A DNA stretch of 64,000 bases from the NCBI RefSeq assembly GCF_030230605.1, contig NZ_JASPDO010000011.1, positions 9,170-73,169 on the forward strand, in the 5' to 3' direction. Made by a program: the position numbers and the translations under genes. The DNA is from Brevibacterium sp. UMB1308A. Lineage in GTDB: Bacteria > Actinomycetota > Actinomycetes > Actinomycetales > Brevibacteriaceae. This document shows, piece after piece, positions 45,917-55,700 of this stretch. The notes below the pieces were generated by a model. It saw only the letters and a program-made list of their open reading frames with translations, was not told the DNA's origin and made no database searches. Numbering within the stretch: position 1 is the stretch's first letter; every line of letters starts with the position of its first letter.

Positions 45917-46414
45917 TCACATGTCCAGAAGGCCCGCGGGCGGATCGATCTCCACACGGTTGTTGTCCAGATCCACCACTGGCACGATCTCTTCAACGAA
46001 CGGGATCATCACTTCCCGGCCGGAATCTGCAAGCTCCACGTGGATGAGGTCTTGGGCCGCCCCTGGAGTCACCGCACTCACAGTGCCAATGACAGATCCA
46101 CTGTGGACGACCTCGGCGCCCACAAGGTCGTCAATGTACCACGCGTCTTCGTCATCAGTTTCGCTCACGTCCACAGTGATCAGGGTGTTGCGGATTTCTT
46201 CAGCGCGGTTGCGGTCCGGCACTTCGTCGAACGTCAACATGAGGCGGTCGCGGTGCCAGCGAGCGCGCGTCAGTGTGAGGGGGCCGATGTCGGGGTCGGT
46301 GCCAAAGGTCGCACCTGGCGTGAAGCGTTCGTCGGGGTCGTCGGTGCGGACCTCTACGGTCATCTCACCGCGAATGCCGTGGGGTTTGCCCAAGCGGGCG
46401 ACAACTTGGCTCAT
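45917..46414 (-). CDS. rimM: 16S rRNA processing protein RimM
   Basis: RimM binds S19 and assists 30S head assembly. 165 residues: [20 protein letters not shown] at the N-terminus and a PRC-barrel domain at the C-terminus ([44 protein letters not shown]). Usually rpsP and a KH-domain gene lie just upstream; here an IS element starts 63 bp before the ATG, so the promoter for rimM-trmD must lie in that short space or inside the IS. Confidence 0.95.
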   Translation of the reverse strand: MSQVVARLGKPHGIRGEMTVEVRTDDPDERFTPGATFGTDPDIGPLTLTRARWHRDRLMLTFDEVPDRNRAEEIRNTLITVDVSETDDEDAWYIDDLVGAEVVHSGSVIGTVSAVTPGAAQDLIHVELADSGREVMIPFVEEIVPVVDLDNNRVEIDPPAGLLDM

Positions 46415-46510
46415 GGTCCTCTTTCACGTCCGGGAACAGTTAAAGGGTACTAAACCCACTGGTGAAACGGCGCAAAGGGGGATGCGGACGGATTCTTGGA
46501 GGATTCCGTT

Positions 46511-47884
46511 ATGTCGTATACCAAGGAGCAGCGGCGTTTGGCTTTGCGGGTTTTTAAGCGTACGAAGTCGGTAACGAAGACGATTCGTGAGCTTGGTTAT
46601 CCTGGGCGGCGGACGATGCATAGGTGGGTGCGTGAGGGCGTGTCACCCCGACGTCGGCGTAAGCAAGCGAAGGCTTCGGCTAGTTACCCGGTTGAGGTGA
46701 AGTTGCAGGTTGTTGAGCTTTTTCATGCTGGTTGGCGACCTGAGGAGATTGTTGTCCAGTGTGGTGTGCGTTCACGGTCGAATGTGTATTCCTGGGTGCG
46801 ATGTCACCGAGAAGAGGGAGAATGGGGGTTGATGTCTAAAAAAGAACGCGCACAACGTGCTCGCACACCGACCCGTGCCTCATTTGAAAAGTCCTTGCCT
46901 GATGACCCTGCTGTGCTGAAGAAGCAGATGACGCAGCTGCTTGTCGAGAAAGCTGTGTTGGAAAAGGAGCTGGAACTTATAAAAAAAGACGACAGCGTCA
47001 TCCCCGGTCAGCTGAGCAATAGTCACAAGACCTGTGTGGTTGACGCTTTACGCACCACGTACCCTCTTGCATTACTGCTGGTTGTTATTGGTCTTGCACC
47101 ATCAAGCTTCTATTACCACCTACAGCAGCACCGCAGGCCTGATAAGCATGCTCATGTTCGTGAAATGCTCCATCAGATCAGTGACCAGTCATACAACACC
47201 TACGGGTACAGGCGTATCTGGTGGGAGTTGCGTCATCGAGGGATCATCATGAGTGAAAAAGTCGTGAGACGACTCATGCGTGAAGAAGGGATCACCCCAC
47301 GGTTTCCGAAGCGTAAGTGGAAGTACTCCAGTTACCAAGGAGAAATCTCGCCAGCCCCGCCTAACCTGGTTAACCGTAAGTTTCACACCAATCGTCCAAA
47401 CCGGTTGTGGCTTACCGATATCAGTGTGTTTACAGCCAACGAAGGCCGTGTCTACCTATCTGCCATTATCGACTGTTTTGACGGCAAAGTCGTAGCAGCA
47501 AAAACAAGCACGCACCCCACCATGGAACTAGCAGAAGAAACCTTACACGCCGCAATCACAGCAGAACGGCCAGAAGCAGATGGGTCTTTAATCATCCACT
47601 CAGACCGAGGCGCGCACTACCGCGGAAAAACCTGGCAACAACTGACTTCGAAACACCAGATCGTTCGATCAATGTCGAAAAAAGGTTGTACCCCTGATAA
47701 CGCGGCATGCGAAGGGTTCTTCGGGCGGATGAAAAACGAGATGTACTACGGCAAAAAATGGCGAACCACACAAGAACTCGAAAACGCTATCGCCGCATAC
47801 ATCGAGTTCTACAACAACCACCGAATCAAAACCAGCCTCAACGGCCTCACCATCGCCAAACACCGAGCACTTAAAGTAGCATGA
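46511..47884 (+). CDS. IS3-family transposase, OrfA and OrfB in one frame
   Basis: 457 residues from the ATG at 46511 (GGAGGA upstream). The N-terminal 160 residues are OrfA-like, with two helix-turn-helix segments (TKTIRELGYPGRRTMHRWV; GWRPEEIVVQCGVRSRSNVY) and a Leu/Glu coiled region (KKQMTQLLVEKAVLEKELEL). The rest is the OrfB integrase core: NTYGYRRIWWELRHRG, then DDE residues in RLWLTDISVF, IIHSDRGAHY and CEGFFGRMKNEMYY. Most IS150 relatives encode A and B in different frames joined by -1 frameshifting; here they are continuous. The A-run at 46981-46987 marks the old junction. Confidence 0.93.
   Translation: MSYTKEQRRLALRVFKRTKSVTKTIRELGYPGRRTMHRWVREGVSPRRRRKQAKASASYPVEVKLQVVELFHAGWRPEEIVVQCGVRSRSNVYSWVRCHREEGEWGLMSKKERAQRARTPTRASFEKSLPDDPAVLKKQMTQLLVEKAVLEKELELIKKDDSVIPGQLSNSHKTCVVDALRTTYPLALLLVVIGLAPSSFYYHLQQHRRPDKHAHVREMLHQISDQSYNTYGYRRIWWELRHRGIIMSEKVVRRLMREEGITPRFPKRKWKYSSYQGEISPAPPNLVNRKFHTNRPNRLWLTDISVFTANEGRVYLSAIIDCFDGKVVAAKTSTHPTMELAEETLHAAITAERPEADGSLIIHSDRGAHYRGKTWQQLTSKHQIVRSMSKKGCTPDNAACEGFFGRMKNEMYYGKKWRTTQELENAIAAYIEFYNNHRIKTSLNGLTIAKHRALKVA
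46981..47022 (+). other. A7 slippery run; -1 shift gives a 170-residue OrfA
   Basis: Seven consecutive A at 46981-46987 are read in frame as ATA AAA AAA GAC. A -1 slip there would read AGA CGA CAG and stop at TAG 47020-47022 after 11 codons, producing an OrfA-sized protein of 170 residues. One extra A would place OrfA in the zero frame and OrfAB in the -1 frame, the normal IS150 layout. Confidence 0.6.
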
Positions 47885-47918
47885 AACCGAAACTGTCTAA
47901 CAAAATGTCCGCACCCCC

Positions 47919-48235
47919 AAGTGAGCAAAACTACGCAATGCAATGCGTCGTACTGTTCGCTTTGCGCTGTCCGTCATTGGGCCATCACCTCCGCACCGCT
48001 CAGCTTTGCGCCACCTAAGGTCGGCTACATCACCACACGCTCCGACCGCATTTACCCAACACAGCTCGATCCAATGTGTTGGGTAAACACCCCTTTTGTT
48101 CGTTTTGTTCACGTTTTTGGGTGAAAAACAGGCCTTTACCCAACACAGCAAGTCCAAAACTACTCGCGTGTAGTGGGTAACTGGGTTGCGGACCAAAAAA
48201 GGGGGAACGATGACCCGACACACCAACGCTCCAGA
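47919..48235. other. Intergenic region with repeated TTTACCCAACACA motifs
   Basis: This 317-bp stretch has no convincing gene. It has a perfect 13-bp inverted repeat, tttacccaacaca (48051-48063) and tgtgttgggtaaa (48075-48087), and a third direct copy of tttacccaacacagc at 48135-48149, with a weaker facing tagtgggtaa at 48171-48180. The stem lacks a T-tail, so it is not an obvious terminator. Confidence 0.6.
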
Positions 48236-48276
48236 ACACAAAAATCTCGGGACATCGAGTGAACGATGTCCCGAGA
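48236..48276 (-). terminator. Terminator of the tRNA-Ala gene
   Basis: A perfect 13-bp stem, tctcgggacatcg (48245-48257) and cgatgtcccgaga (48264-48276), with loop agtgaa. On the minus strand it is followed by TTTTTGTG, and it begins 10 bp after the 3' end of the tRNA. Confidence 0.9.
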
Positions 48277-48286
48277 CTTCACACTG

Positions 48287-48359
48287 TGGAGGTAAGGGGA
48301 TTCGAACCCCTGACCTTCTCCATGCCATGGAGACGCGCTACCAACTGCGCCATACCCCC
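48287..48359 (-). tRNA. tRNA-Ala (anticodon GGC)
   Basis: 73 nt on the minus strand. Acceptor arms GGGGGTA and TACCTCC pair (one G-U) with discriminator A; the T-arm is GGGGTTCGAATCCCC; the D-arm has GCGCAGTTGGTAGCGC; the anticodon stem TCTCC/GGAGA encloses the loop ATGGCAT, anticodon GGC, which decodes GCC/GCU. CCA is not encoded. It is followed by a strong terminator. Confidence 0.95.
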
Positions 48360-48451
48360 GAGCACTCGATCTATCTTAAAGTTTCGGCTCACGGAATGCA
48401 AAACCACTCTCAAACCAAACGTCCAGCTTGACGCAATAAGCTGGTCCCATC

Positions 48452-49402
48452 ATGGACTTTATTGACTCAGTCGCCACGACTTTCTACATCCCCGTGGAAG
48501 CAGGAACGCTTACCACCTCGGCGTGGCTCTACCCTCCCAGCTACGTTGAAACCACCTCGGCGACGTCCGTACACCGCCCCATCCTTTTCATTCACGGATT
48601 CCGCGGCGATCACCACGGAATGGCGCTCATCGCGCACAATCTGCGCACCCACGAAGCCCTGGTCCCCGACCTTCCCGGTTTCGGCCAGACTCCCCCGCTG
48701 CCAACCACAACCCTCGACTCGTACACCAAATTCATCGACGAACTGTACGCACAAGCTACGAACCGCTTCGGCACAGAACCTGTGCTGGCCGGGCATTCGT
48801 TCGGCTCGATCCTGGCGGCCCACTGGGCTGCAAACAACCCCACCATTCCCGGGCTCGTACTCATGAACCCCATCACCATCTCCCCTCGCGACAGCGCCGG
48901 CAAGATCGCAACCAAAATCACCGAACTGTACTACCACCTCGGCCGGGACCTGCCCACACACCTGGGCCGTAGCCTGCTCTCCAACTGGCTAATCGTCCGT
49001 GCCATGAGCATGACCATGGCCACCACCAACGACCCTGGCCTGCGCAAATACATCCACGAACAGCACCACCGCTACTTCTCCACCTTCTCTGACCCCCACA
49101 CGCTCAGTGACGCTTTCGACGTCTCCATGATCGCCAACGTCGCCGAGGTGTCAGGCCGGCTGACAATGCCCGTGTTAGTGATTGCCGGGAAGCGCGACTT
49201 CATTGTGCCCATTCAGTCAACAAACCGGTTCATCGATTCACTGCCCAACGCCCGAGCCCGCGTTTTCGACGGGGTCGGCCACCTGGTGCACTACGAAGCC
49301 GCTGAAGCGACCGCCAGAGAAATTGAAGACTTCGCACACGACCTTAGCGACACTCAAGACTCACAAGACCCTACACACTACACCCAACTAGAAAGGACCT
49401 GA
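48452..49402 (+). CDS. Alpha/beta hydrolase
   Basis: 316 residues. The fold is recognised by FIHGFRGDHHGMA (oxyanion strand-loop), the nucleophile elbow VLAGHSFGSILA (Ser about 117), VLVIAGKRDFIVPIQS (Asp) and GVGHLVHYE (His). Substrate unknown. It is followed one base later by a monooxygenase-like gene, so the two form an operon. It is divergent from the tRNA. Confidence 0.88.
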   Translation: MDFIDSVATTFYIPVEAGTLTTSAWLYPPSYVETTSATSVHRPILFIHGFRGDHHGMALIAHNLRTHEALVPDLPGFGQTPPLPTTTLDSYTKFIDELYAQATNRFGTEPVLAGHSFGSILAAHWAANNPTIPGLVLMNPITISPRDSAGKIATKITELYYHLGRDLPTHLGRSLLSNWLIVRAMSMTMATTNDPGLRKYIHEQHHRYFSTFSDPHTLSDAFDVSMIANVAEVSGRLTMPVLVIAGKRDFIVPIQSTNRFIDSLPNARARVFDGVGHLVHYEAAEATAREIEDFAHDLSDTQDSQDPTHYTQLERT

Positions 49403-49403
49403 C

Positions 49404-49685
49404 ATGGCTCTTGTTAAGATCAACCAACTTTCAGTACCTGAAGGAAAGGGCGAAGAGCTAGAAGCTCGTTTCGCCGCACGCAAAAAGTCCGTTGACCAGG
49501 AACCAGGTTTCTTAGGTTTCGAGCTTCTGCGCCCAACTGGCGACAACACTGACTACTTTGTAGTCACCCGGTGGGAAGACGAGGAGTCATTCCAAAACTG
49601 GGTTGCTAAACGCCACCCACGCAACCCAAACGAAACAGTGTCTGCTGCTAAAGGGATGCTCGAATTCGAAGTTGTAGAACTCTAA
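49404..49685 (+). CDS. ABM-domain monooxygenase, IsdG/MhuD-like
   Basis: 93 residues of the antibiotic-biosynthesis-monooxygenase (dimeric alpha/beta barrel) fold. Three residues used by the haem-degrading IsdG/MhuD branch can be seen: Asn 7 (VKINQLSV), Trp 66 (FQNWVAKRH) and a nearby His 71. In MhuD the trio is Asn7, Trp66, His75, so the spacing is close but the His is shifted by four. AAAGGA precedes the ATG. The likely role is haem degradation for iron, but that is an inference from these residues. Confidence 0.75.
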   Translation: MALVKINQLSVPEGKGEELEARFAARKKSVDQEPGFLGFELLRPTGDNTDYFVVTRWEDEESFQNWVAKRHPRNPNETVSAAKGMLEFEVVEL

Positions 49686-49727
49686 GCTACGAGGCCTCTA
49701 AATTGCGGGGCCTTTAAGCTACGGGAC

Positions 49728-50192
49728 CTACCGCCACTCGCCGTAAAAGTCACGGTGTGGCTTAGCTTTGCCTTCACGTTCAGCTTGCTTTGCTTCGCGG
49801 TAGGCCTGAGCCGCCAGCTTTGAATCCTCGTCAGGGTCTTTCGCATACGCCAGGCGGTTAGGAACCGTCGCCCTGGACACGGGAGACCCTGACACAAACG
49901 TGGCACGCGATAGCACGTTCGACGCTACAGACGACACCGCGATCAACGCAAGAAACGCCACCACAGCGGCAAATGTACGCCACACACTGAAACCTTCGGC
50001 CCACAGCGAATGAACGTAGGCCGCTACCAAAATCATGGGCATGCCAAGACCGGTGACGGGCGAAAACACGTTAATGCGAGACAGCGCATCGCGTGCCCTG
50101 AACATGGCTATTGACGAGCCCAAAACAATGAGGCACCCACCAATGCCAAACACCCCTACCAAGACGGTGAAGAGAATATCCATGCCACTCAC
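49728..50192 (-). CDS. mrpG: Mrp Na+/H+ antiporter subunit G
   Basis: 154 residues with three membrane helices, starting GMDILFTVLVGVFGIGGCLI; the core VLGSSIAMFRARDALSRINV fits the PhaG/MnhG family (FRxxDxxxRLHA-type motif). A hydrophilic C-terminal tail of about 55 residues (AYREAKQAEREGKAKP) is longer than usual. Last gene of the mrp operon, 4-bp overlap with mrpF. Confidence 0.9.
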   Translation of the reverse strand: MSGMDILFTVLVGVFGIGGCLIVLGSSIAMFRARDALSRINVFSPVTGLGMPMILVAAYVHSLWAEGFSVWRTFAAVVAFLALIAVSSVASNVLSRATFVSGSPVSRATVPNRLAYAKDPDEDSKLAAQAYREAKQAEREGKAKPHRDFYGEWR

Positions 50193-50449
50193 CTGTGCCC
50201 TCGAGTGAGAATGCGGGACAGGGCAACGGTCGCCAGAATCCCCAACAACGACGACAAGAAGAATACGTCTATAACGATAGAGATGTTCACCAACATCCCA
50301 ATAAATGCGAGGATTCCCACCGCTGAGAAGTACACAAGGTCTCCCACCACGGCACGCGACCCGGACTCAGGTGCGGTGAGCGCGCGCACCAGCCCCAAGA
50401 CAATCGAGACGACGAGAATGGCAATGCACGTCCACAGAATGATCGTCAT
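50189..50449 (-). CDS. mrpF: Mrp Na+/H+ antiporter subunit F
   Basis: 86 residues, three membrane helices, with the conserved Asp in VIDVFFLSSLLGILATVAL (MrpF motif). Full length. Overlaps mrpG and mrpE by 4 bp. Confidence 0.9.
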   Translation of the reverse strand: MTIILWTCIAILVVSIVLGLVRALTAPESGSRAVVGDLVYFSAVGILAFIGMLVNISIVIDVFFLSSLLGILATVALSRILTRGHR

Positions 50450-50871
50450 GATTCCTCTTCCGTCGTCTGTTGCTTGCTTTCAGAATCATCCGTGTGCGCC
50501 AAGCCTGCAGACTCTGGGATCTCGCCAGGAGCTCGACCACGGAGCGTGCGCAAAAGTCGAGACTCCATATCAAACAGCCCCTCTAAAGCGTCCTCTTCCG
50601 ACTCAGAGAACAAGCAGTGGACAAAAAGGGTGGGTGGTGCGGTAGCCGTTCCCGGCCCTGTTGCGACCACCAGGGTGCCCGGGGTGATCGTAATGGATGA
50701 GGCATAAAGTGTAATTTCAATGTCTGTCACGCACCGCATGGGCACTTCGACGATCATCGGCTTTCCGTAATCGCCTGTTTTGAACAGGTTGAAAATGATG
50801 TCCAGCGTCCCGCTGACGATCTCCTTACCCAACCATGCCAAATATCCAATTGACCGTAGCGCAATCATCAC
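50446..50871 (-). CDS. mrpE: Mrp Na+/H+ antiporter subunit E
   Basis: 141 residues. The first part has one or two hydrophobic segments, then the MrpE core PMRCVTDIEITLYASSITIT and TPGTLVVATGPG, followed by VHCLFSESEEDALEGLFDME. The C-terminal 30 residues are acidic. Part of the 4-bp overlapping operon. Confidence 0.9.
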   Translation of the reverse strand: MMIALRSIGYLAWLGKEIVSGTLDIIFNLFKTGDYGKPMIVEVPMRCVTDIEITLYASSITITPGTLVVATGPGTATAPPTLFVHCLFSESEEDALEGLFDMESRLLRTLRGRAPGEIPESAGLAHTDDSESKQQTTEEES

Positions 50872-52394
50872 CGTCCAAGCACCTCCTTCACGTATGGATC
50901 AACGTTCAGAAGTGCGTCCGCTGCATCCTGAATGACTGGCATAATCGCTTGCCCACCCACGAACATTGCCACTGACACTGCAATCATGAACGCACCTGGT
51001 ACCAGGAGTGGCCAGCGTACACGCACATCATCGGTGAGATCTGTTGCCGGAGCTCGGCCGGTAGCCGGTGAATCCGGGTGGTACTGGGCCATGTCTTCAC
51101 CCCAAAATGTGTTCTTCCACAATCTTTGCAGGACCAGGAGTGACACAATCGACGCCACAATCACCATGACCACCACGGCAATAGTGCCTGGTGTTACGTT
51201 CTCCATGAGGGCGCGGACAAGCCCCATCTTTCCCCACAGTCCCGAGGTGGGTGGCAACCCGATAAGGGAAAATAGTCCGATGATCATAAGGACAGACGCG
51301 ACTCGTTCTCGCCTGATCAAACCAGAGAGCTTTTTAAACGCTCCGGTACCGTAGGTCTGCTCAATCGCACCAATCGTCAGCAAAAGTCCAGACATGGTGA
51401 CAATGTGGTGAACCATGTAGAAGATGCCTGCCGACACTGCGGCTGTCGTGAGCACTGCTACACCAATCAAAATATGGCCCACACCTGCCGTCATCTGGAA
51501 CGCAAAGATGTTACGAACGCGGATTTCGCCAAACCCAGAGAACGCTCCCACAGCAATCGTCAACACCACGATGATCAGAAGCACGTCTTCCCACCTTGGG
51601 TGCCCTCCAAAGACGGAGACGTACACTCGGTAGATTCCGTAGATCGCAACCTTTGAGTGGGTCGATGCAAACAGTGACATCATTCCCGCCGAGGTGTTGG
51701 GATAGGAACGTACCAACCACCCGTGGACCGGCGCGGCACCGGCTTTAATGAGAAGCGCCAGAACGACGATTCCAACCGCTAGTGCCGCTTGCGGCGACAC
51801 GTTGCCTAAGCGACTTTGGTCAGCCAATACGGCGATATTCACGGTGCCTGTTGCGGCATAGATAAAACCGACACCAATGACAAGAAGTGTGGACGTCAAC
51901 AAGTTCACAATCACGAACATGCGCCCCACGCCTAAGCGACGCCACGTACCTGTCACTGCGATCAGTGCATAGGACGGAAGAACCATCACCTCGATAAAGA
52001 CAAAGAAGTTAAAGAGGTCCCCGGTGAGCATGGCACCGTTAACACCCGTGAGCATTAAAAGGATGAGCGTGGGCACGAACCGGTACTGATCTTCACCCGT
52101 AGTTCGCAAGAACGCACATGACGCCACGACGGCCAGTGACGTGATCACCAGCATGACCGCAGTAAAGGTGTCCGCAACAAACGGAATCGCCAACCCGTGC
52201 ACATACCCACCAACGGAGTGGGCTATGGTGCGCCCGTCTGCGGTTACACCGATCAAGTAAACGCCACCTACACATGTAGCGAGTGGTACTCCCAAGAGAA
52301 AAAACAGGTTGATCGAGCGGGAACGCACGAATGTGGTGATCGCTGAGGCAGCAAGAGGGACAACGATAAACAGAAGAAGAAGCGAACCGTTCAC
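50868..52394 (-). CDS. mrpD: Mrp Na+/H+ antiporter subunit D
   Basis: 508 residues, about 14 helices, related to NuoM/N of complex I. The proton-channel residues are visible: Glu in FFVFIEVMVLPSYALIAV, Lys and His in LLIKAGAAPVHGWLVRSYP, and Lys in FASTHSKVAIYGIYRV. Mrp complexes need all subunits to exchange Na+ for H+ across the membrane. Confidence 0.95.
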   Translation of the reverse strand: MNGSLLLLFIVVPLAASAITTFVRSRSINLFFLLGVPLATCVGGVYLIGVTADGRTIAHSVGGYVHGLAIPFVADTFTAVMLVITSLAVVASCAFLRTTGEDQYRFVPTLILLMLTGVNGAMLTGDLFNFFVFIEVMVLPSYALIAVTGTWRRLGVGRMFVIVNLLTSTLLVIGVGFIYAATGTVNIAVLADQSRLGNVSPQAALAVGIVVLALLIKAGAAPVHGWLVRSYPNTSAGMMSLFASTHSKVAIYGIYRVYVSVFGGHPRWEDVLLIIVVLTIAVGAFSGFGEIRVRNIFAFQMTAGVGHILIGVAVLTTAAVSAGIFYMVHHIVTMSGLLLTIGAIEQTYGTGAFKKLSGLIRRERVASVLMIIGLFSLIGLPPTSGLWGKMGLVRALMENVTPGTIAVVVMVIVASIVSLLVLQRLWKNTFWGEDMAQYHPDSPATGRAPATDLTDDVRVRWPLLVPGAFMIAVSVAMFVGGQAIMPVIQDAADALLNVDPYVKEVLGR

Positions 52395-52723
52395 TGTGTG
52401 CGCCTTTCTCCAGTTTCAGGTATACGGTCTTGGTCATCGTCGTGACCCAAAACTGCCAGTGCCAACATGAAAATAGTGACCGCAAGGGTAATCACGATCG
52501 CCGTCAACACAAACGCTTGAGGAAGAGGGTCGGCAGCTTCTGACACGGCGCTTCGTCCCGCAATAGGTTCTCCCCGCCACGCCGACACACCAGATAGGAG
52601 AAGTGCAAAGTTAGCTGCGTGGGAGATGAGCGCCAGACCAAAAATTGTGCGCACCATTGAGCGCTGCAACATGAGGTACACCCCACCGGACACCAAGACC
52701 CCGACCGTGATTGCGATAATCAT
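52391..52723 (-). CDS. mrpC: Mrp Na+/H+ antiporter subunit C
   Basis: 110 residues with three helices, a NuoK homologue: GVYLMLQRSMVRTIFGLALI, SHAANFALLLSGV and DPLPQAFVLTAIVITLAVTI are the family stretches. Overlaps mrpA and mrpD by 4 bp. Confidence 0.94.
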   Translation of the reverse strand: MIIAITVGVLVSGGVYLMLQRSMVRTIFGLALISHAANFALLLSGVSAWRGEPIAGRSAVSEAADPLPQAFVLTAIVITLAVTIFMLALAVLGHDDDQDRIPETGERRTQ

Positions 52724-55700
52724 TCGCCACGCTCCTTTGGTTGGTCTCCGTACGCAATGTGCTTGGTTCTCAGCCCCACACGTTTCTTGTCTTCTGGTTT
52801 CTCTGCTTCTAAGAACTCATGTGCTTTTGGCTTAGCTCCACGCATCGTCTCCAACGGTCCACGAAGCTCACCGTAAAGCATTTCGTCAGTACGTTCACGG
52901 GTGCGTTCAATGTCTCCAACATCGCGCATCATCAAACCGTCGACCAAAACGTCATCGCCGGCAGGCGTAAATGCCGAGTCAGAGGTACCAAGCAGGTTGA
53001 AGGAAACCAGTAGCATACCCACAACCGCCATGTACACACCTACGTCAAATGCCATTGACGAGGTGAAGTGCTGGCCCAAAATGTACCCGTGAATCGGTTC
53101 GAGGAACGAGCCCTTGACGATCAGCCCCACAAGGCCTGTCAGAACCGCAACCAAAACACCGCCACCAATGAGCAGAATCGGCAGCCGGGGTGGACCAATC
53201 GCCCGGTCCTTTGAGGTGGCCATATACAAAAGACCAGCAATCGCGGAACCGACCAGCGCGGCAATAAAGCCTCCACCTGGTTCATTGTGTCCGCGCCAAA
53301 AAATCAAGAGCGAACCAATGGCAAGGAGTGGAGCAACCACCTTCACCATGAGTTGCATCGCAATCACATTTGGCCAGGCTTCCGTCACGGCTGCAAACGC
53401 GGTACTTCCACGTGGGCGAACAGCCAACCACGGACGTCTGGGCATTTCTGGCACTTCGGAAGCCGGTGGGTCAATGTAGCGGTCACGGACGGACGAGAAC
53501 ACGGCAACAATCGCGATTCCCGCCATACCCAAAACAGCGAGCTCACCCTGTGTATCCAGTGCACGGAACTCCACCAGAATGGTATTGACGATGTTGTCTC
53601 CACCGGAGATCTCAGGCGCCTTAGTCAGGTAGTACATGGCAATGTCAGACCTAGCCCTGCGCCCTGACAGCATCCACACTGCCAAAGCGACCGAACTACC
53701 CACAGCTATCGCGAAAATACCGCGCATCACCTGAAGTTTGACCGAATACTTCCAGAACGTGCGGGGCAACTTCTGCAAGATCAACATGAACACGATGATG
53801 GTCATGGTTTCAACGAGTAGCTGAGTCAGAGTGACGTCAGGAGCCCCCAGCGCCATAATCTGCACCGTGGCCATGATTCCAACAGCGGACAGACCAATGA
53901 CCGCAGTCAGACGTGAACGCGACAAACACACCACGAGCGTGGCGAACGTAATAACAATGAGAAGCGCGAAGTCGATGGGCCTGTTGAGATTAGGCACAAA
54001 CTTGGGCAAACCTGGGCCAGTGTAGATCGCAATCGCCGATCCAAAAATAACCACCGCTAAAAACCCAAGGTTCATAGCGACATGGCGTGACGCGCGTTCA
54101 CTTGCAACAACAGAAACGAGTGCCTCACCCACCCGTTCAAGCCCGGCAACGATCCGGTCAATAACATCGGCTCCGGTAAACGGAATAGCGGCGCGGTTAA
54201 AGAACTCCCACACCCGTGCACGGTTCAATGCCACTAGCACACCGCACGCGATGATGACGAACGACGCAATGAGTTCAGGTGTGATTCCGTGGAACATGGA
54301 AAGGTGGACATGGTGCGCAGCTTCTCCCTGCGCCGCCGAGGTGCCCGCAGCTACCCCTGGCTCAATTACTCCCAGCGTAAAGGCTAGGGGAACCGACAAA
54401 ACGATCGGCAGGGCCGCGAACGTGACCATCACAAAGTCACTGTGGCCCAATTTCTCAGGGGCAACCTCGGGACCGTCAATGAACGCCCCGAAAACAATCT
54501 TGATGCAGTAACTGATTGTCAGAACTGAAGCACCGGCAACCAGGACGAGGGCAATCCAACCAAGAGCGTGGCCACCTCCCCCAGCGGAACTCACCGCGGT
54601 GAGAAGCATTTCCTTTGAGACGAATCCCATCAGGGGTGGAATACCCGCCATCGACGCGGCACCAATCGCCGTGATCGCGAAACTGACCGGAGCAACCTTG
54701 ATCAAACGAGGAATTTCGCCAAATGTGCGCGTGTGGCCCAAGTGGTCAACCACACCGACCATCATGAACAAGCCAGACTTGAACATTGCGTGAGAAATGA
54801 CGTGCACGAGCCCTGCGGTCAAAGCGAACTCGGTTCCGACACCTACAGCTGCGACGATGAGCCCCAACTGGCTCACAGTTGAGTACGCCATGAGCTTCTT
54901 CAGATCGTTCTGCGTCAGCGCACACCAACCGCCGATCCACGCGGTCACGATCCCAGCGCTTACCAACAAAACGTTCCACGCAAGAACATCGCAAAACGCG
55001 GGACTGAAGCGGAACAGAAGGAAAATACCGGCCTTCACCACCGCTGCGGCGTGCAGATACGCACTGACTGGGGTGATGGCAGCCATTGCGTCGGGAAGCC
55101 ACGACTGGAACGGGAACTGTGCCGACTTCGTCATCGCTGCCACTGCAACCAGAAGCGCCATCGCAACCGTGAACCCGGGCATTTCCTGCCATACGTCAGA
55201 GCCCAGCACCTCGCGGATACTGGCGCTACCGACCACTCCGTACATGGCTGAAACCGCAACCAAGAGGAGCACACCACCCATAAACGTCATGAACATGGTG
55301 CGCAGGCTCGCACCCTCAGCGGCACGGCCGGAGCGCGCGATCAGCATGAACGAGGCGATCGAGGTGATCTCCCAGCACACAAACAGCACAAACAGGTTAT
55401 CCGTCAGCACGAGTCCTACCATGGCGAACGTGAACGTCGCCATGAGTAGATAGAACGAATAGTTAGGCCCTTGCGACAAATAGCGAGTGGAATAGAACAG
55501 CACGAACGCACCAATGACCAGGGCGATCAGCGTGAAGATTGCGCCCACACCGTCAACCGCGAACGCGAGATTCACGTCAAAACTAGGCATCCACTCGAGC
55601 GTCCACACGGTTTCTTGCGCAGTTGGGAACGCCGAACCGTCTTGAACTGCAGCAACGGCGGCTGGCATAAAGAGCGCGGCTGCTCCCAAATACCCCAGAC

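Larger units (their letters stand above)
46478..47918 (+). mobile_element. Complete IS3-family insertion sequence, IS150-like
   Basis: 1441 bp between imperfect terminal inverted repeats: left end ggggatgcggac (46478-46489), right end gtccgcaccccc (47907-47918), both with TGCGGAC. The flanking AAG at 46475-46477 and 47919-47921 fits a 3-bp target duplication. The single transposase ORF fills the element. Length, ends and duplication size are those of the IS150 group. The element looks intact and recently inserted. It separates rimM from the tRNA-Ala region. Confidence 0.88.

Noticed and set aside
47034..47252. Separate OrfB-type start inside the IS
   Set aside because: Small frames here are shadows; the integrase core is continuous with the upstream frame.
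48051..48087. Perfect 13-bp inverted repeat as a Rho-independent terminator
   Set aside because: No T-run follows on either strand, and the motif occurs again in direct orientation.
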